The notes beneath the pieces were generated by a model, which searched no databases, was not told the DNA's origin, and was given only the letters and a program-made list of their open reading frames with translations. Shown piece after piece: positions 1-9,827 of a DNA stretch of 64,000 bases. Made by a program: the position numbers and the translations under genes. The DNA is from Methylophilus sp. TWE2. Lineage in GTDB: Bacteria > Pseudomonadota > Gammaproteobacteria > Burkholderiales > Methylophilaceae. How positions within the stretch are numbered: position 1 is the first letter of the stretch; every line of letters starts with the position of its first letter. Location of the stretch: the NCBI RefSeq assembly GCF_001183865.1, contig NZ_CP012020.1:992001-1056000 (forward strand). Reading direction: 5' to 3'.

Positions 1-1012
1 CAGACTTCGGTAACCCTGCCGAAATGCTGTCCCCGATAATATGCACATCTGGTTGCAGAGTGGATGCATAGGTCACAAAGTCAACTTCGCACCAGCGGTT
101 ATCGACATTATTAAGCCCGGCCACTTGCGCTACTTTGCCCGCCAACTGTGGTGGGATCACATTGAGAACATCGGCCTTGACTGTTTCAAAGTCGGTTTTG
201 ATGGTTTTGCTGCTGGTGTCGAGTTGTAAAATCTCGCTGTTGTTATGGTATTCAATCATGCCCTGATAAGCCCCATTAAAACTTTGCAGGAATAGTCCTT
301 TTTTCGAGACAATATCGGCGTTCGCATCCAGGATAATCACTTTGCTGCGCGGTTTGCGTTGCTTGAAGTAATGTGCCACTTGGCAGGCACGTTCATAAGG
401 ACCAGGCGGGCAGCGGTAAGCGCCACTGGGGACGGTCATGACAAACACGCCACCATCCGGCATGCTTTCCAGTTGCTGCCGCAATTGCAAGGTTTGCTTC
501 CCTGCTTTCCAGGCATGCGGGATATTCTCTACAGGGGCAGGCATCCCGGGAATCTTGCTGTAGTTGAAATCAACACCGGGCGCCAGTACTAGCCGGTCAT
601 AGCTGAGGCTACCCCGCGTGAGTGTGACCTGCTTGTTCGCCATGTCGACGGCCATCACGCTATCCCGTATCCAGTGCAGATCATGCTGCTTGCGCGCGAT
701 GTCATAGCTGAAGCTCAGCTGGTCCAAGGTGCGGCTACCACCCAGCACCAGATTGCTTTGCGGGCAGGAGATAAATTGCGGATTGGGTTCAATAAGGGTG
801 ACTTTGAGGTTGCCCATACTCCACTCGCGCAGGTATTTGGCTGCGGTCAGACCGGCAAATCCTGCGCCGACCACCACCACGTGGCCCAAAGGCGGTTTGC
901 TGGCACGTGCAAAAGCTGGCAAACCATAAAAAGCGAGTCCGCCATAAATGACTGAACGTACGAATGTCCTGCGAGCAGGAACAGGCTGTCCGGTGATCTT
1001 CTGCATCGCCAT
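1..1012 (-). CDS. Flavocytochrome c sulfide dehydrogenase-type flavoprotein subunit (C-terminus beyond window)
   Basis: FAD-dependent oxidoreductase of the FccB/SoxF type, expected to oxidise sulfide or a related sulfur compound in the periplasm and pass electrons to the cytochrome encoded just upstream. The 337 visible residues show a twin-arginine export motif (RRTFVRS at about 14-20), a dinucleotide-binding motif (VVVVGAGFAG, about 45-54) and the segment FISCPQSN, whose Cys83 matches the cysteine that carries covalent FAD in flavocytochrome c. A second cysteine lies in YRCPPGPYER. The frame is open to the left edge, so roughly the last quarter is missing (family about 420-430 residues). 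The ATG at 1012 overlaps the TAA of the cytochrome gene (TAATG), which points to translational coupling. The family is clear; the physiological substrate is inferred. Confidence 0.87.
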   Translation of the reverse strand, partial: MAMQKITGQPVPARRTFVRSVIYGGLAFYGLPAFARASKPPLGHVVVVGAGFAGLTAAKYLREWSMGNLKVTLIEPNPQFISCPQSNLVLGGSRTLDQLSFSYDIARKQHDLHWIRDSVMAVDMANKQVTLTRGSLSYDRLVLAPGVDFNYSKIPGMPAPVENIPHAWKAGKQTLQLRQQLESMPDGGVFVMTVPSGAYRCPPGPYERACQVAHYFKQRKPRSKVIILDANADIVSKKGLFLQSFNGAYQGMIEYHNNSEILQLDTSSKTIKTDFETVKADVLNVIPPQLAGKVAQVAGLNNVDNRWCEVDFVTYASTLQPDVHIIGDSISAGLPKS

Positions 1013-1368
1013 TATTGTGCTCCCAGAAATGATTGGTGCGGCAAAGGTTGCGGTGTTTGCCTAGGTTGCTGCGCAAAAAAGGCCGCCAGTGCAGTGATTT
1101 CCTCTGTGGTCAAACCTTTGGCGTGATGATGCATCACAGTCGCGCTGACAGAGCCATCTTTAAAGCCCTGCATGCGCTGGATAAAATATTGCTGGTTGAG
1201 CGCAGCCAGCGTCGGGGTGCCACCCAGGCTATTGCCATTGGGGCCATGGCACGCAGCACAAGAGGCTGCCAGGGTGCGGATGCTGGTCATGGCAAGCTCT
1301 TCTGCCTGTGCCGGGAACATGGCCAAGGTAAAACAAACCCATACAAGTGTGACAGTGAAACGTTGCAT
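1012..1368 (-). CDS. Exported single-heme cytochrome c, partner of the flavoprotein (FccA-like)
   Basis: Small periplasmic class I cytochrome c of 118 residues. It has a Sec signal peptide (about 1-22, ending PAQA), one heme c attachment motif CAACH at 37-41, and Met79 in the TVMHHHAKG segment as the likely distal heme ligand. Cytochromes of this size beside an FccB-type flavoprotein normally act as its electron acceptor. The stop codon overlaps the flavoprotein start by one base, so the two subunits are probably made together. A longer diheme FccA exists in some sulfur bacteria; only one CxxCH motif is present here. Confidence 0.85.
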   Translation of the reverse strand: MQRFTVTLVWVCFTLAMFPAQAEELAMTSIRTLAASCAACHGPNGNSLGGTPTLAALNQQYFIQRMQGFKDGSVSATVMHHHAKGLTTEEITALAAFFAQQPRQTPQPLPHQSFLGAQ

Positions 1369-1465
1369 GCTTCCCCCAGATGATTGTTTGAGATGTCACA
1401 TTATTCTAAACAGATGGCAGTGGCGTGCGTGACTATGGTTACATTGATCACGGCAAATTAAAAGA

Positions 1466-1494
1466 AAAACGGCCATGAATCTCATGACCGTTTT
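1466..1494 (-). terminator. Rho-independent terminator after the ankyrin gene
   Basis: Inverted repeat ACGGTCATGA/TCATGGCCGT read on the minus strand, with one mismatch and a short loop, followed by a T-rich run. It lies about 30 bases downstream of the ankyrin gene stop. Confidence 0.7.
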
Positions 1495-1523
1495 GCATTG
1501 ACATCGCTATTACTCACAAGCGA

Positions 1524-2009
1524 TTAAAAGCATTTTTCTTCCTGGCAACCATCATTCTTGGTACCCAGTTGTGTCAGTAAATCTACCATTTTCTGATTGC
1601 CTTCCTCTTTGAAGTAACGCACCAGAGAAACATCGCCTTTAAGTTTGACGTTCACATCGGCGCCTACTGAAGCCAGGTATTTCATGGTTTCGGTGTCGCC
1701 GATAAAGGCGGACATGTGGAAAGCGGTATTGTGACTGGCTGGGTGTACGTAGTTCAGGTCAGCACCTTTGGAAACCAGATATTTCACCACGTCAATCTTT
1801 CCCTTAGAGGCTGCCATTTGTAGCGGTTCCCAGGCAAAGAATTTTTGTTTGACCAGGCTAGGATCGGCCTCGACAAATTTTTTAACCACTTTCACGTTGC
1901 CACCGGTAAGGGCCTCGGTAAACTCCATATATTCCTCATCGGACAATGCAAATGCCTGCAAGGCAAATGACAGTGAGAACAAGGCCACTAAAAACTTAAC
2001 TGATTTCAT
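1524..2009 (-). CDS. Exported ankyrin-repeat protein
   Basis: 161-residue protein with a signal peptide (MKSVKFLVALF onward, cleavage probably after LQAFA) and about three ankyrin repeats. The repeats show as EPLQMAASKGKIDVVKYL and FHMSAFIGDTETMKYLASVG, each followed by the usual GAD-N loop. Ankyrin repeats bind protein partners; no catalytic motif is visible. The C-terminus carries two cysteines (GCQEEKCF). The start was set at the ATG at 2009 because GGAGAG lies five bases upstream; an ATG at 2024 is in frame but has no such site. The gene stands alone with its own terminator. Periplasmic ankyrin proteins are sometimes linked to oxidative-stress defence, but nothing in the neighbourhood tests that. 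Confidence 0.8.
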   Translation of the reverse strand: MKSVKFLVALFSLSFALQAFALSDEEYMEFTEALTGGNVKVVKKFVEADPSLVKQKFFAWEPLQMAASKGKIDVVKYLVSKGADLNYVHPASHNTAFHMSAFIGDTETMKYLASVGADVNVKLKGDVSLVRYFKEEGNQKMVDLLTQLGTKNDGCQEEKCF

Positions 2010-2089
2010 AATCTCTCCAAACACCTGATTTCATTTTTAAAAATAACAACTTTGTTTTAATGGCGAAACCATCAAATCTATGGCTCCGC

Positions 2090-5000
2090 TTAACTCACAA
2101 ACTTGCGTGCGTTACGGAACATGCGCATCCACGGGCCATCTTCTTGCCACCCGTCAGGATGCCAGGAGTGTTGCACCGTCCTGAATACACGTTCCGGATG
2201 CGGCATCATGATGCTGAAACGACCGTCTTGCGTCGTAAAACCAGTCAAGCCTTGAAGTGAGCCATTAGGGTTGAACGGATAAACTTCGGTCGCTTGCGCG
2301 GCATGATCCACATAACGCACAGTTGCCAGTTGCTGTTGTAGCACACTTGTGACCATGCTGGCATCAGTAAATTCCGTAAAACCTTCACCATGAGCCACTG
2401 CAATCGGCATACGGCTACCGGCCATGCCATCAAAGAAGATGGAAGGTGAAGATAAAATCTCAACCAACGCGACACGCGCTTCAAATTGCTCAGACTTGTT
2501 ACGCACAAAATGTGGCCAGTGATCGGCACCTGGAATAATGCTGTGCAGGTTGCTCATCATCTGGCAACCGTTACAGACGCCCAGTGCGAATGTATCAGCG
2601 CGGTTAAAGAACGCGCTGAATTCATCACGTGCACGGCTGTTGAACAGAATGGACTTGGCCCAGCCTTCGCCAGCGCCAAGAACATCCCCGTAAGAGAACC
2701 CACCGCAGGCGACCAGGCCAGCAAAGTCCTTCAGTGACACGCGGCCACTGATCACGTCACTCATATGTACATCTACGCTGTTAAAACCGGCGCGGTCAAA
2801 GGCGGCCGCCATTTCGGTCTGGCCATTGACACCTTGCTCACGCAAAATCGCCATATTCGGACGTTTCCCCGTGTTGATATATGGCGCAGCAATATTGTCG
2901 TTAAGATCAAATGTTAGGTGGGCATGCAGGCCGGCATCGTTTGCATTGAGGATGCGGTCGTATTCCTGCTGTGCGCAAATCGGGTTGTCGCGCAGGCTTT
3001 GCATGCGGTAAGTCGTTTCAGACCACATACGGTGCAAATCAATGCGGGAAGCGTTGTACTGCATATTACCGTGTGTGATGGCAATATCATGGCCGGCATT
3101 GACGTGGCCAATGCGATGGACGCAGGCACCGAGCGCCTGTTCCAGTTGAGCGGTCACTGTGCTTGCATCTTCAGCACGTACTTGTATCACTGCACCCAGT
3201 TCTTCGTTAAACAGGATGCTAATCGTGTCGCCTTTCAGGCTCGATAAGTCAGCATTGAGGCCACAATGACCGGCAAAAGCCATCTCTGCCAAGGTCACGT
3301 AGAGGCCGCCATCAGAGCGATCGTGGTAAGCGAGTAGCTTGCCATCACTGTTAAGTTGCTGGATAGCAGCAAAAAATGCTTTTAGCTGTGCAGGCTGATC
3401 AACGTCAGGCACGGCATTGCCGAGTTGTTTGTAGACCTGTGCCAGTGCCGAGCCGCCCATGCGGTTGCGGCCATTACCAAGGTCGATCAGGATGAGCTCG
3501 CTGTCGCCCAAATCGGTGCGTAGTTGCGGTGTCAATGTCTTGCGCACATCTGGGGTATTGGCAAACGCGGAAATTACCAGCGAGATAGGCGCAGTGACGG
3601 CCTTGTTTTCACCGTTGTCTTGCCACACTGTTTTCATGCTCATGGAGTCTTTGCCGACCGGTATGCTGATCCCAAGTGCTGGACACAACTCCATGCCGAC
3701 AGTTTTGACGGTGGCGTATAAGGCGGCATCCTCACCAGCATGACCGGCGGGGGCCATCCAGTTGGCAGACAGTTTGAGGTTGCCGATGTCGCTAATAGCT
3801 GCAGCGGCAATATTGGTGATGGCTTCACCAATCGCCATGCGGCCGGAAGCCGGTGCATCAATCAGCGCCAGCGGGGCTTTTTCGCCAATGGCAAATGCCT
3901 CGCCGATATTGGTTTCAAACCCGGCACAGGTCACGGCCACGTTGCTGACTGGCACTTGCCAGGGGCCGACCATCTGGTCGCGCGCAATCAGGCCTGTTAC
4001 GCTACGGTCACCAATGGTGATCAGGAAGGTTTTGTCCGCCACGCCAGGCAGGCGCAGGACGCGTGCCACGGCATCGTTCAGGTCGATGTTGCTGGTATCA
4101 AAGGCTGGCAATGCTTTTTGTACTGATTTGACATCACGCAGCATTTTTGGCGGTTTGCCCAGCAGTACTGAGAGTTCCATATCCACTGGTTTATTGTCAA
4201 AGTGCGTGTCTTCCACAGTTAAATGGCGCTCTTTTGTCGTCACACCAACGACCGCGAACGGGCAGCGTTCCCGCTTACAAATCGCCTCAAACAATGGTAA
4301 CTGGTCTTGCGTGACGGCAAGCACATAACGCTCCTGGGCTTCGTTACTCCACAACTCGCGCGGGCTCATGCCAGGCTCTTCGTTATGCACATCACGTAAC
4401 TGGAACACGGCACCGACTTTGGCGTCGTTCACCAGTTCAGGGAAGGCGTTGGAAATACCACCGGCACCGACGTCATGAATGCTCAGGATGGGGTTCTTGT
4501 CGCCCATCTGCCAGCAACGGTCTATCACTTCTTGCGCACGGCGTTGCAGTTCAGGGTTGCCGCGTTGTACTGAATCAAAATCCAGGTTTTCGGTATTGGC
4601 ACCAGTGTCCATACTCGAAGCCGCACCGCCGCCCAGGCCGATCAGCATGGCTGGGCCACCCAGCTGAATCAATGCGGAACCTGGAGGAATACTGTTTTTA
4701 TGACTATGGCTATCGGAAATATTACCGACACCACCGGCCAGCATGATCGGCTTGTGGTAGCCACGCACTTCTGTTTTACCATCGGCACCGGTGGTTTCCA
4801 GTTCAAAGGTGCGGAAATAACCGGCAATATTAGGACGGCCAAATTCATTGTTGTAAGCCGCGCCACCCAGTGGGCCATCTATCATGATTTGCAATGGGCT
4901 GGCGATACGGCCAGGCTTGCCGTAATTGGATTCCCATGGTTGTTTGAAATCTGGCAGGTTGAGGTTGGAGACTGAAAAACCGGTTAAACCTGCTTTAGGC

Positions 5001-6001
5001 TTGGAGCCTATGCCAGTCGCACCTTCATCACGAATCTCGCCACCTGCACCGGTAGCTGCACCGGCAAATGGGGAGATCGCAGTCGGGTGGTTATGCGTTT
5101 CTACCTTCATCAGGTAGTGCATATTGTCTTCTACAAACTGGTAACTCTGGTCGGCAGCAGGGTAAAAGCGTTTGGTTTTCTGGCCTTGCACAATCGAAGA
5201 GTTATCCGAGTAGGCGACCACGGTGCTACCTGGATTCAGTTTGTGTGTGTTGCGGATCATGTTGAACAGTGAGAGCTCTTGCTGTACGCCATCAATCACC
5301 CAGTCGGCATTGAAAATCTTGTGGCGGCAATGCTCGGAGTTAGCCTGGGCAAACATCATGAGTTCCACGTCCGTTGGATTGCGGCCCATCTTGCGGTAGT
5401 TTTCCAACAGGTAATCCACTTCGTCTGGAGACAAAGCCAGCCCCATGTCGTTGTTGGCGGCTTCAAGCGCTGCTTTGCCACCAGCGAGAATGTCAATGCT
5501 GGAGAGTGGTTTGGGATCGGCGTGATGATACAGTTTTTCGGCATCGGCCAGGCTGTAGACGATGGTCTCTGTCATACGGTCCTGGATGGCCGCACGTAAA
5601 GCCTGTTTTTCGCCGTCTGTCAGTGGTGCGCCATTTGTGGTCGTCACGTAGTAAGCAATACCGCGCTCCAAGCGCAGCAAGTTGCCCAATCCACAGTTAT
5701 GGGCAATATCGGTCGCACGTGAGGCCCAGGGGGAAATGGTGCCTATGCGAGGTATGACCAGCAGCAGTTCACCGCTCGGGGATTCAATGTCCGTTTTCGG
5801 GCCGTAAGTCAAGATTTGGCGCAGCGTGTCTTGCTCAGTCGTGCTCAGTGCAGTTTCGCTAAAAGCAAAATGCACAAATTCGGTATAAATATGGGCGATA
5901 TTCGGTGCGCTGGTGTTGAGGACGCTATACAGTTTATCGAGACGGAATTGCGAGAGGGCGGCGCTGCCGCGCAGGCTTAAAAATTGCGCTTGACTGGACA
6001 T
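2090..6001 (-). CDS. purL: Phosphoribosylformylglycinamidine synthase (single-chain PurL)
   Basis: Catalyses the fourth step of purine synthesis, FGAR + ATP + glutamine to FGAM, in the cytosol (EC 6.3.5.3). At 1303 residues it is the large single-chain form of Gram-negative bacteria. It has an N-terminal PurS-like region, two AIRS-type ATP-binding halves (including [14 protein letters not shown] near 300 and PVGKDSMSM near 820) and a C-terminal class I glutamine amidotransferase domain from about 1040. The amidotransferase shows the nucleophile motif GVCNGCQ and the terminal HPE motif ([10 protein letters not shown]). It is monocistronic here. The start at 6001 has no strong ribosome-binding site, but the N-terminus aligns with the family. 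Confidence 0.98.
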   Translation of the reverse strand: MSSQAQFLSLRGSAALSQFRLDKLYSVLNTSAPNIAHIYTEFVHFAFSETALSTTEQDTLRQILTYGPKTDIESPSGELLLVIPRIGTISPWASRATDIAHNCGLGNLLRLERGIAYYVTTTNGAPLTDGEKQALRAAIQDRMTETIVYSLADAEKLYHHADPKPLSSIDILAGGKAALEAANNDMGLALSPDEVDYLLENYRKMGRNPTDVELMMFAQANSEHCRHKIFNADWVIDGVQQELSLFNMIRNTHKLNPGSTVVAYSDNSSIVQGQKTKRFYPAADQSYQFVEDNMHYLMKVETHNHPTAISPFAGAATGAGGEIRDEGATGIGSKPKAGLTGFSVSNLNLPDFKQPWESNYGKPGRIASPLQIMIDGPLGGAAYNNEFGRPNIAGYFRTFELETTGADGKTEVRGYHKPIMLAGGVGNISDSHSHKNSIPPGSALIQLGGPAMLIGLGGGAASSMDTGANTENLDFDSVQRGNPELQRRAQEVIDRCWQMGDKNPILSIHDVGAGGISNAFPELVNDAKVGAVFQLRDVHNEEPGMSPRELWSNEAQERYVLAVTQDQLPLFEAICKRERCPFAVVGVTTKERHLTVEDTHFDNKPVDMELSVLLGKPPKMLRDVKSVQKALPAFDTSNIDLNDAVARVLRLPGVADKTFLITIGDRSVTGLIARDQMVGPWQVPVSNVAVTCAGFETNIGEAFAIGEKAPLALIDAPASGRMAIGEAITNIAAAAISDIGNLKLSANWMAPAGHAGEDAALYATVKTVGMELCPALGISIPVGKDSMSMKTVWQDNGENKAVTAPISLVISAFANTPDVRKTLTPQLRTDLGDSELILIDLGNGRNRMGGSALAQVYKQLGNAVPDVDQPAQLKAFFAAIQQLNSDGKLLAYHDRSDGGLYVTLAEMAFAGHCGLNADLSSLKGDTISILFNEELGAVIQVRAEDASTVTAQLEQALGACVHRIGHVNAGHDIAITHGNMQYNASRIDLHRMWSETTYRMQSLRDNPICAQQEYDRILNANDAGLHAHLTFDLNDNIAAPYINTGKRPNMAILREQGVNGQTEMAAAFDRAGFNSVDVHMSDVISGRVSLKDFAGLVACGGFSYGDVLGAGEGWAKSILFNSRARDEFSAFFNRADTFALGVCNGCQMMSNLHSIIPGADHWPHFVRNKSEQFEARVALVEILSSPSIFFDGMAGSRMPIAVAHGEGFTEFTDASMVTSVLQQQLATVRYVDHAAQATEVYPFNPNGSLQGLTGFTTQDGRFSIMMPHPERVFRTVQHSWHPDGWQEDGPWMRMFRNARKFVS

Positions 6002-6092
6002 GAGGCGGTTGGATTTTTCATTGAAAATTCAAACGGCTATTTTAACAGAAAGCGCGTCTGAGATCGAATGCGCTAAAGTGCTCACCCAAATA

Positions 6093-6123
6093 AAAACAGC
6101 AACCCAAAGGTTGCTGTTTTTTT
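6093..6123 (-). terminator. Bidirectional hairpin terminator between PepSY gene and purL
   Basis: Perfect stem AAAACAGCAACC/GGTTGCTGTTTT with a CAAA loop and a T-run on either strand. It lies just downstream of the PepSY gene, so it most likely ends that transcript and insulates purL. Confidence 0.85.
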
Positions 6124-6141
6124 GAGCACCAGATCAAAGAA

Positions 6142-6651
6142 TTAATCTTTTCCGATTTCGTAGACTTCTTCTTCAGTTTCACCGATTTTACCGGTAATGG
6201 CGTCTACTTCTACTTCAACCTCTTTGCCATTGGCTTGCTTGATATCAAATTCATAGACCGGGTTTCCATTTTCCAGCTCATATTCAATGCTCTCGACTTC
6301 ACCTGGGTACTTGTCCAGGGCTGTTTTCTTAGCCTGTTCCATCGTCACTTTGGCTTTGGACTTGAATTCGTCGCTATTGGGATCCACGTCCACTTCTTCT
6401 TCAAACACTTTGCCGGTTTTGGCTTCGCACTCGACTTCCCACTCTTTGCCATCAGTACCTACGATATCAAATTCATATATCGCGCCGCGACCTTTTTCGA
6501 TTTCAGCTTCCAGAGAAATTACTTTGCCGGGGTGTTTGGCAAGAGCCGCTTTCATGCATTTTTCCATCGGACCATTGTGTGCATGATTGTTGGCAAATGC
6601 AGGCATACTGAATAGCGTGGCGAGCGTGACAAGCAGTATTTTTTTATTCAT
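6142..6651 (-). CDS. Exported protein with two PepSY domains
   Basis: 169-residue periplasmic protein with a signal peptide (MNKKILLVTLATLF, ending MPAFA) and two tandem PepSY-type repeats. The repeats show as GAIYEFDIVGTDGKEWEVECEA and NPVYEFDIKQANGKEVEVEVDA, each ending in a TGK turn. PepSY domains are thought to bind or modulate partner proteins; no enzyme motif is present. The protein is very acidic. The start at 6651 has AGGAG nine bases upstream; longer in-frame starts at 6690 and 6660 exist but fit the signal peptide less well. It lies downstream of feoAB on the same strand with about 80 bases between, so a shared transcript is possible but unproven. Confidence 0.8.
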   Translation of the reverse strand: MNKKILLVTLATLFSMPAFANNHAHNGPMEKCMKAALAKHPGKVISLEAEIEKGRGAIYEFDIVGTDGKEWEVECEAKTGKVFEEEVDVDPNSDEFKSKAKVTMEQAKKTALDKYPGEVESIEYELENGNPVYEFDIKQANGKEVEVEVDAITGKIGETEEEVYEIGKD

Positions 6652-6732
6652 GGCAACCATCTCCTTGGGTGAGTAAGGTGAAATTTTCACTTATCAGTAT
6701 AGTATATTATCACGGAGATGGGTTGATGCAGA

Positions 6733-8523
6733 TCAGTAGCCGAGTGCGCGGGCGCTCTGGTAAAACAGGAAGCTGACGATCCACGCCAGCCCCAGTGACC
6801 AGCCAAGTGAGAGCCACATAAATCCACTACTTTTGCTTTCGGATTTAAGTGTGGCAATGGTGGACAGGCAGGGCGTATAAATTAGTGTGAACAGCATAAA
6901 GCTCATGCCTTGCACCCAATCAATATTGGCTGCAATCTGATGACTCAGCGCATCTCCCTGCAAGCCGTAAATTACCGCCAGTGAACCGACAACAATCTCT
7001 TTGGCCACAAAGCCAAAAATCAGGGCAATGGCCAGCTCGGTATCAATGCCTATCGGGTCCAGGACCGGGGCAAAGAAACGGCCTATGCTACCTGCCCAGG
7101 TGTCTGGGCTCGCAGGCACTGCAGTCGTAGGCAAGTGCGTAAGTAGCCAGACCATGATGACGCCAATCACAATAAATTTGGTAGCACGCGCCAGGAAATG
7201 TTTGACTTCTTGCCAGCCACGCATCCAGATTTGTTGCGGCGTCGGAAAGCGGTAGGGCGGGAGTTCCAGCACAAACGGTTCGCGGCTGGAAAATTTGTTT
7301 TTAAACAGGATAGCTGTGATAAAAATAGTCGCAAAGCTCACCATGTAGAGTGAGAACAGTACCAGGGCGGCTTGTGAGGGTGGGAATAGGATGGCAATGA
7401 TAAACAGGAACACCTGCAACCTGGCTGAACACAGCGAGAGTGGGATGGTTAGCATGGTCAGTAGCCGCATGGGGCGGCTACGCATGACGCGGGTGCCCAT
7501 CAGGGCAGGCACGTTGCAGCCGAAGCCCATCAGCATCATGACAAAACCGCGGCCATCCAAGCCCATTTTGGCCATCAGGGTATCCATCAGGAAGGCGGCG
7601 CGTGACAAGTAACCACTGTCTTCCACCATGCTCATGACCAGGAAAAACAGCACGATAATCGGTACAAATGCTGCGACCGTACTAAACCCGGTATACAGGC
7701 CATCCAGCAGCAGGCCGTTTAACCAGCTGGGCAGGCTAGCCAGCACAGGCTCCAGAAATGTGCTACGCAGGGTATCAAACAGCCAGCCCATGCCTTCTTG
7801 TAGCGGCGCGCCAACCGTAAAAATAAACTGGAATAACAGGAATACCGATAACAGGAACAGTGGCAAGCCTAGCCACGGGTGCAACAGTACTTTGTCCAGG
7901 CGGTCGGTCAGGCTGTGATTCAATTGCAGCGGGAAATGCACCGTGCGGTCAATAATCTGGTGCATTTCCTGTTCAATGGCATTGTCCATTTCCAGCTTGC
8001 TGGCGATGGATTCTGGCGTGACGATGTTGGGTTGTTGCAACATCGTTTGTGCTGCCAGTTGCAACGCTTCCGGGCAGCCCTGGCCATATTTGGCGCTGAT
8101 GGTGCGCACGGGGAGGCCTAGCTGTTTGCTCATGGCTTCGGCATTGATGGTAATGCCAGCGCGTTTGGCCTCATCTTCCATATTGAGCAGCAACAAGGCA
8201 GGTAATCTAAGGGCGCGAATCTGTAAGGCGAGCGATAACTGGCGGTCAATCTGCGCGCTGTTGAGGATAATCAGCACCAGATCGACAGCATGATGGCTCA
8301 GGAAATGGCGAACCACGTGCTCGTCATCCGAAAAGCCATGCAGGTCATACAGGCCAGGCAAGTCAACCAGCTCTGCAATATGGCCGCCAAGCAATATTTT
8401 TGCACTCATCAAGTCGACGGTGATGCCGGGCCAGTTACCGACTCGCGCAGAAGCGCCACTTAAGCGATTGAACAGGGTGGATTTGCCCGTGTTGGGCATA
8501 CCTAGCAGGGCAACACGTTTCAT
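6733..8523 (-). CDS. feoB: Ferrous iron transport protein B
   Basis: GTP-dependent inner-membrane Fe(II) permease. The N-terminal G domain shows G1 GMPNTGKST (8-16), G2 Thr35, G3 DLPG (54-57) and G4 NMED (114-117). The rest carries paired Gate segments and a series of membrane helices, with conserved GFGCNVPA and FIYTPC-like (TLIYTPCLST) motifs. It has 596 residues, shorter than the E. coli protein of about 770, mainly through a compact spacer and C-terminus, but no key motif is missing. Its ATG overlaps the feoA stop by four bases (ATGA). Expression is probably Fur-controlled through the site at 8786-8800. Confidence 0.95.
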   Translation of the reverse strand: MKRVALLGMPNTGKSTLFNRLSGASARVGNWPGITVDLMSAKILLGGHIAELVDLPGLYDLHGFSDDEHVVRHFLSHHAVDLVLIILNSAQIDRQLSLALQIRALRLPALLLLNMEDEAKRAGITINAEAMSKQLGLPVRTISAKYGQGCPEALQLAAQTMLQQPNIVTPESIASKLEMDNAIEQEMHQIIDRTVHFPLQLNHSLTDRLDKVLLHPWLGLPLFLLSVFLLFQFIFTVGAPLQEGMGWLFDTLRSTFLEPVLASLPSWLNGLLLDGLYTGFSTVAAFVPIIVLFFLVMSMVEDSGYLSRAAFLMDTLMAKMGLDGRGFVMMLMGFGCNVPALMGTRVMRSRPMRLLTMLTIPLSLCSARLQVFLFIIAILFPPSQAALVLFSLYMVSFATIFITAILFKNKFSSREPFVLELPPYRFPTPQQIWMRGWQEVKHFLARATKFIVIGVIMVWLLTHLPTTAVPASPDTWAGSIGRFFAPVLDPIGIDTELAIALIFGFVAKEIVVGSLAVIYGLQGDALSHQIAANIDWVQGMSFMLFTLIYTPCLSTIATLKSESKSSGFMWLSLGWSLGLAWIVSFLFYQSARALGY

Positions 8524-8771
8524 ACAGTGGTTGATTCTTTTTGATGCGGGAGAGGGTGCAAGTGTATGGCTTTAGCATCTTGCAGACGGATGATCACATC
8601 TGTTGAGCCTATGCGCACATGCAGTGGACCATTAAAAGCCGCTTGGCGGATGACTTCCAGTTGCTTGCCGGACCTGAACCCCAGTGCACTCAAGCGTTGT
8701 GACAGCGCTTGTTCGGCATGGATGCGATCAATGATGGCCGTCTGGCCAGGTTTGAGTGCGTCTAGATGCAT
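8520..8771 (-). CDS. feoA: Ferrous iron transport protein A
   Basis: 83-residue cytosolic SH3-like protein that supports FeoB in Fe(II) uptake. Family features are the LKPGQTAIIDRI start, the LSALGFRSGKQLEV core and the C-terminal VIIRLQDAKAIHL strand. It is first in the feoAB operon and overlaps feoB by four bases. A Fur-box-like palindrome sits 15-29 bases upstream of the start codon. Confidence 0.92.
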   Translation of the reverse strand: MHLDALKPGQTAIIDRIHAEQALSQRLSALGFRSGKQLEVIRQAAFNGPLHVRIGSTDVIIRLQDAKAIHLHPLPHQKESTTV

Positions 8772-8785
8772 GTGGGCGTTACAAA

Positions 8786-8800
8786 TGAGAATAATTCTTG
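8786..8800. promoter_or_regulatory. Probable Fur box of feoAB
   Basis: The sequence TGAGAATAATTCTTG matches the 7-1-7 Fur consensus TGATAATNATTATCA at 11 of the 14 defined positions and is centred on 8793. The core AGAATAATTCT is a perfect palindrome. It is immediately upstream of feoA, where a bound repressor would block transcription when iron is plentiful. The assignment rests on pattern and position only. Confidence 0.65.
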
Positions 8801-8911
8801 ATTTTATCTTAGATTGCCTGGCAAAGAAATGTTTCCGTACTTGAAATATTTCTGTCAGCGATAGATGTGCTTAAACTCGCTTATTGCTTTGGAAGTCAGT
8901 GGGTAGGCAAT

Positions 8912-8939
8912 AAAAAAGCCAGTTGGAACTGGCTTTTTT
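8912..8939 (-). terminator. Bidirectional terminator after the foldase operon
   Basis: Stem AAAAAAGCCAGTT/AACTGGCTTTTTT with a minimal loop and T-runs on both strands, about 25 bases beyond the foldase stop. It separates the foldase operon from feoAB. Confidence 0.85.
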
Positions 8940-8962
8940 ATTGTGTTTGAGTAGTGCCTGGA

Positions 8963-9772
8963 TTATTTCTTCTCGAGGCCAGAGACATCGATTTTGGCTT
9001 TGTCTTTCAGGCTCAACATGTATTTTTCAAGTTTGCGCTGTTGCAATGTCCGCTCAATGCCTTCTTGTACTTTTTCGTAAGGAGGTGCTTGCAGTGCGCG
9101 GGTATCAACCAGTTTGATCACGTGCCAGCCGAATTGAGATTGCACAGGTTCAGGCGTTGTTTCGCCTTTTTTCAGGCCTACCAACGCTTCAGCAAATGGT
9201 TTGACCATGCCAGCCGGAGAGAACCAGCCCAGATCACCGCCTTTGTCTTTAGAACCTGGGTCCTGAGATTTTTCTTTGGCAATTTTGGCAAAGTCTGTGC
9301 CTTTTTTCAGGTCAGCAATAATCGCTTTGGCTTCAGCCTCAGTTTTTACCAGGATGTGACGGGCGTTATACTCTTTGTCGCCCAGTTCTTTTTTATATTG
9401 CTCGTAACCTTCTTTTTTCTCAGCATCGGTCACCGGGTTTTTACGGATGAAGTCAGCCAGGAATGCGTTTACCAGCAACTTGCGGCGGGCCAGTTCTTCG
9501 CTAGCGATAAAATCTGGTTGTTTGTCGATACCGGCTTTTTGCGCTTCCTGGTAGGCCAGTTCAGAACCCACCAGTTCGTTTACAACGGCCGCTTTCATGC
9601 CATCATTGGCTTTCTGGCCTGTACGTGCTTCGGCATCTTTCAAAATGAACTCTACCCAGGATTTCTTGATCGGCTTGCCATTGACTGTGGCAACCGCATC
9701 GGCATCGGCCGCGTATACATGTGGCAATGCGCTAAAGCAAGCAATCGCCAACATTACTTTCAAAAATTTCAT
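8963..9772 (-). CDS. Periplasmic parvulin-type peptidyl-prolyl isomerase (foldase)
   Basis: Exported chaperone and prolyl isomerase of 269 residues, related to PrsA/SurA, that helps fold periplasmic or outer-membrane proteins. It has a signal peptide ending HVYA (about 1-21), an N-terminal helical chaperone region starting VATVNGKPI, and one parvulin domain from about 135. The parvulin domain shows ARHILVKTEAEA, GGDLGWFSPAGMVKPF and QFGWHVIKL. It is the last gene of the yciB-yciI-bolA group, 55 bases beyond bolA, and is followed by a strong terminator. The name prsA or ppiC would be guesswork. Confidence 0.9.
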   Translation of the reverse strand: MKFLKVMLAIACFSALPHVYAADADAVATVNGKPIKKSWVEFILKDAEARTGQKANDGMKAAVVNELVGSELAYQEAQKAGIDKQPDFIASEELARRKLLVNAFLADFIRKNPVTDAEKKEGYEQYKKELGDKEYNARHILVKTEAEAKAIIADLKKGTDFAKIAKEKSQDPGSKDKGGDLGWFSPAGMVKPFAEALVGLKKGETTPEPVQSQFGWHVIKLVDTRALQAPPYEKVQEGIERTLQQRKLEKYMLSLKDKAKIDVSGLEKK

Positions 9773-9827
9773 GCAATATCCTTATATAACGATTTGAATT
9801 GGTGCGATATTAAAAAACAGGATTGTT

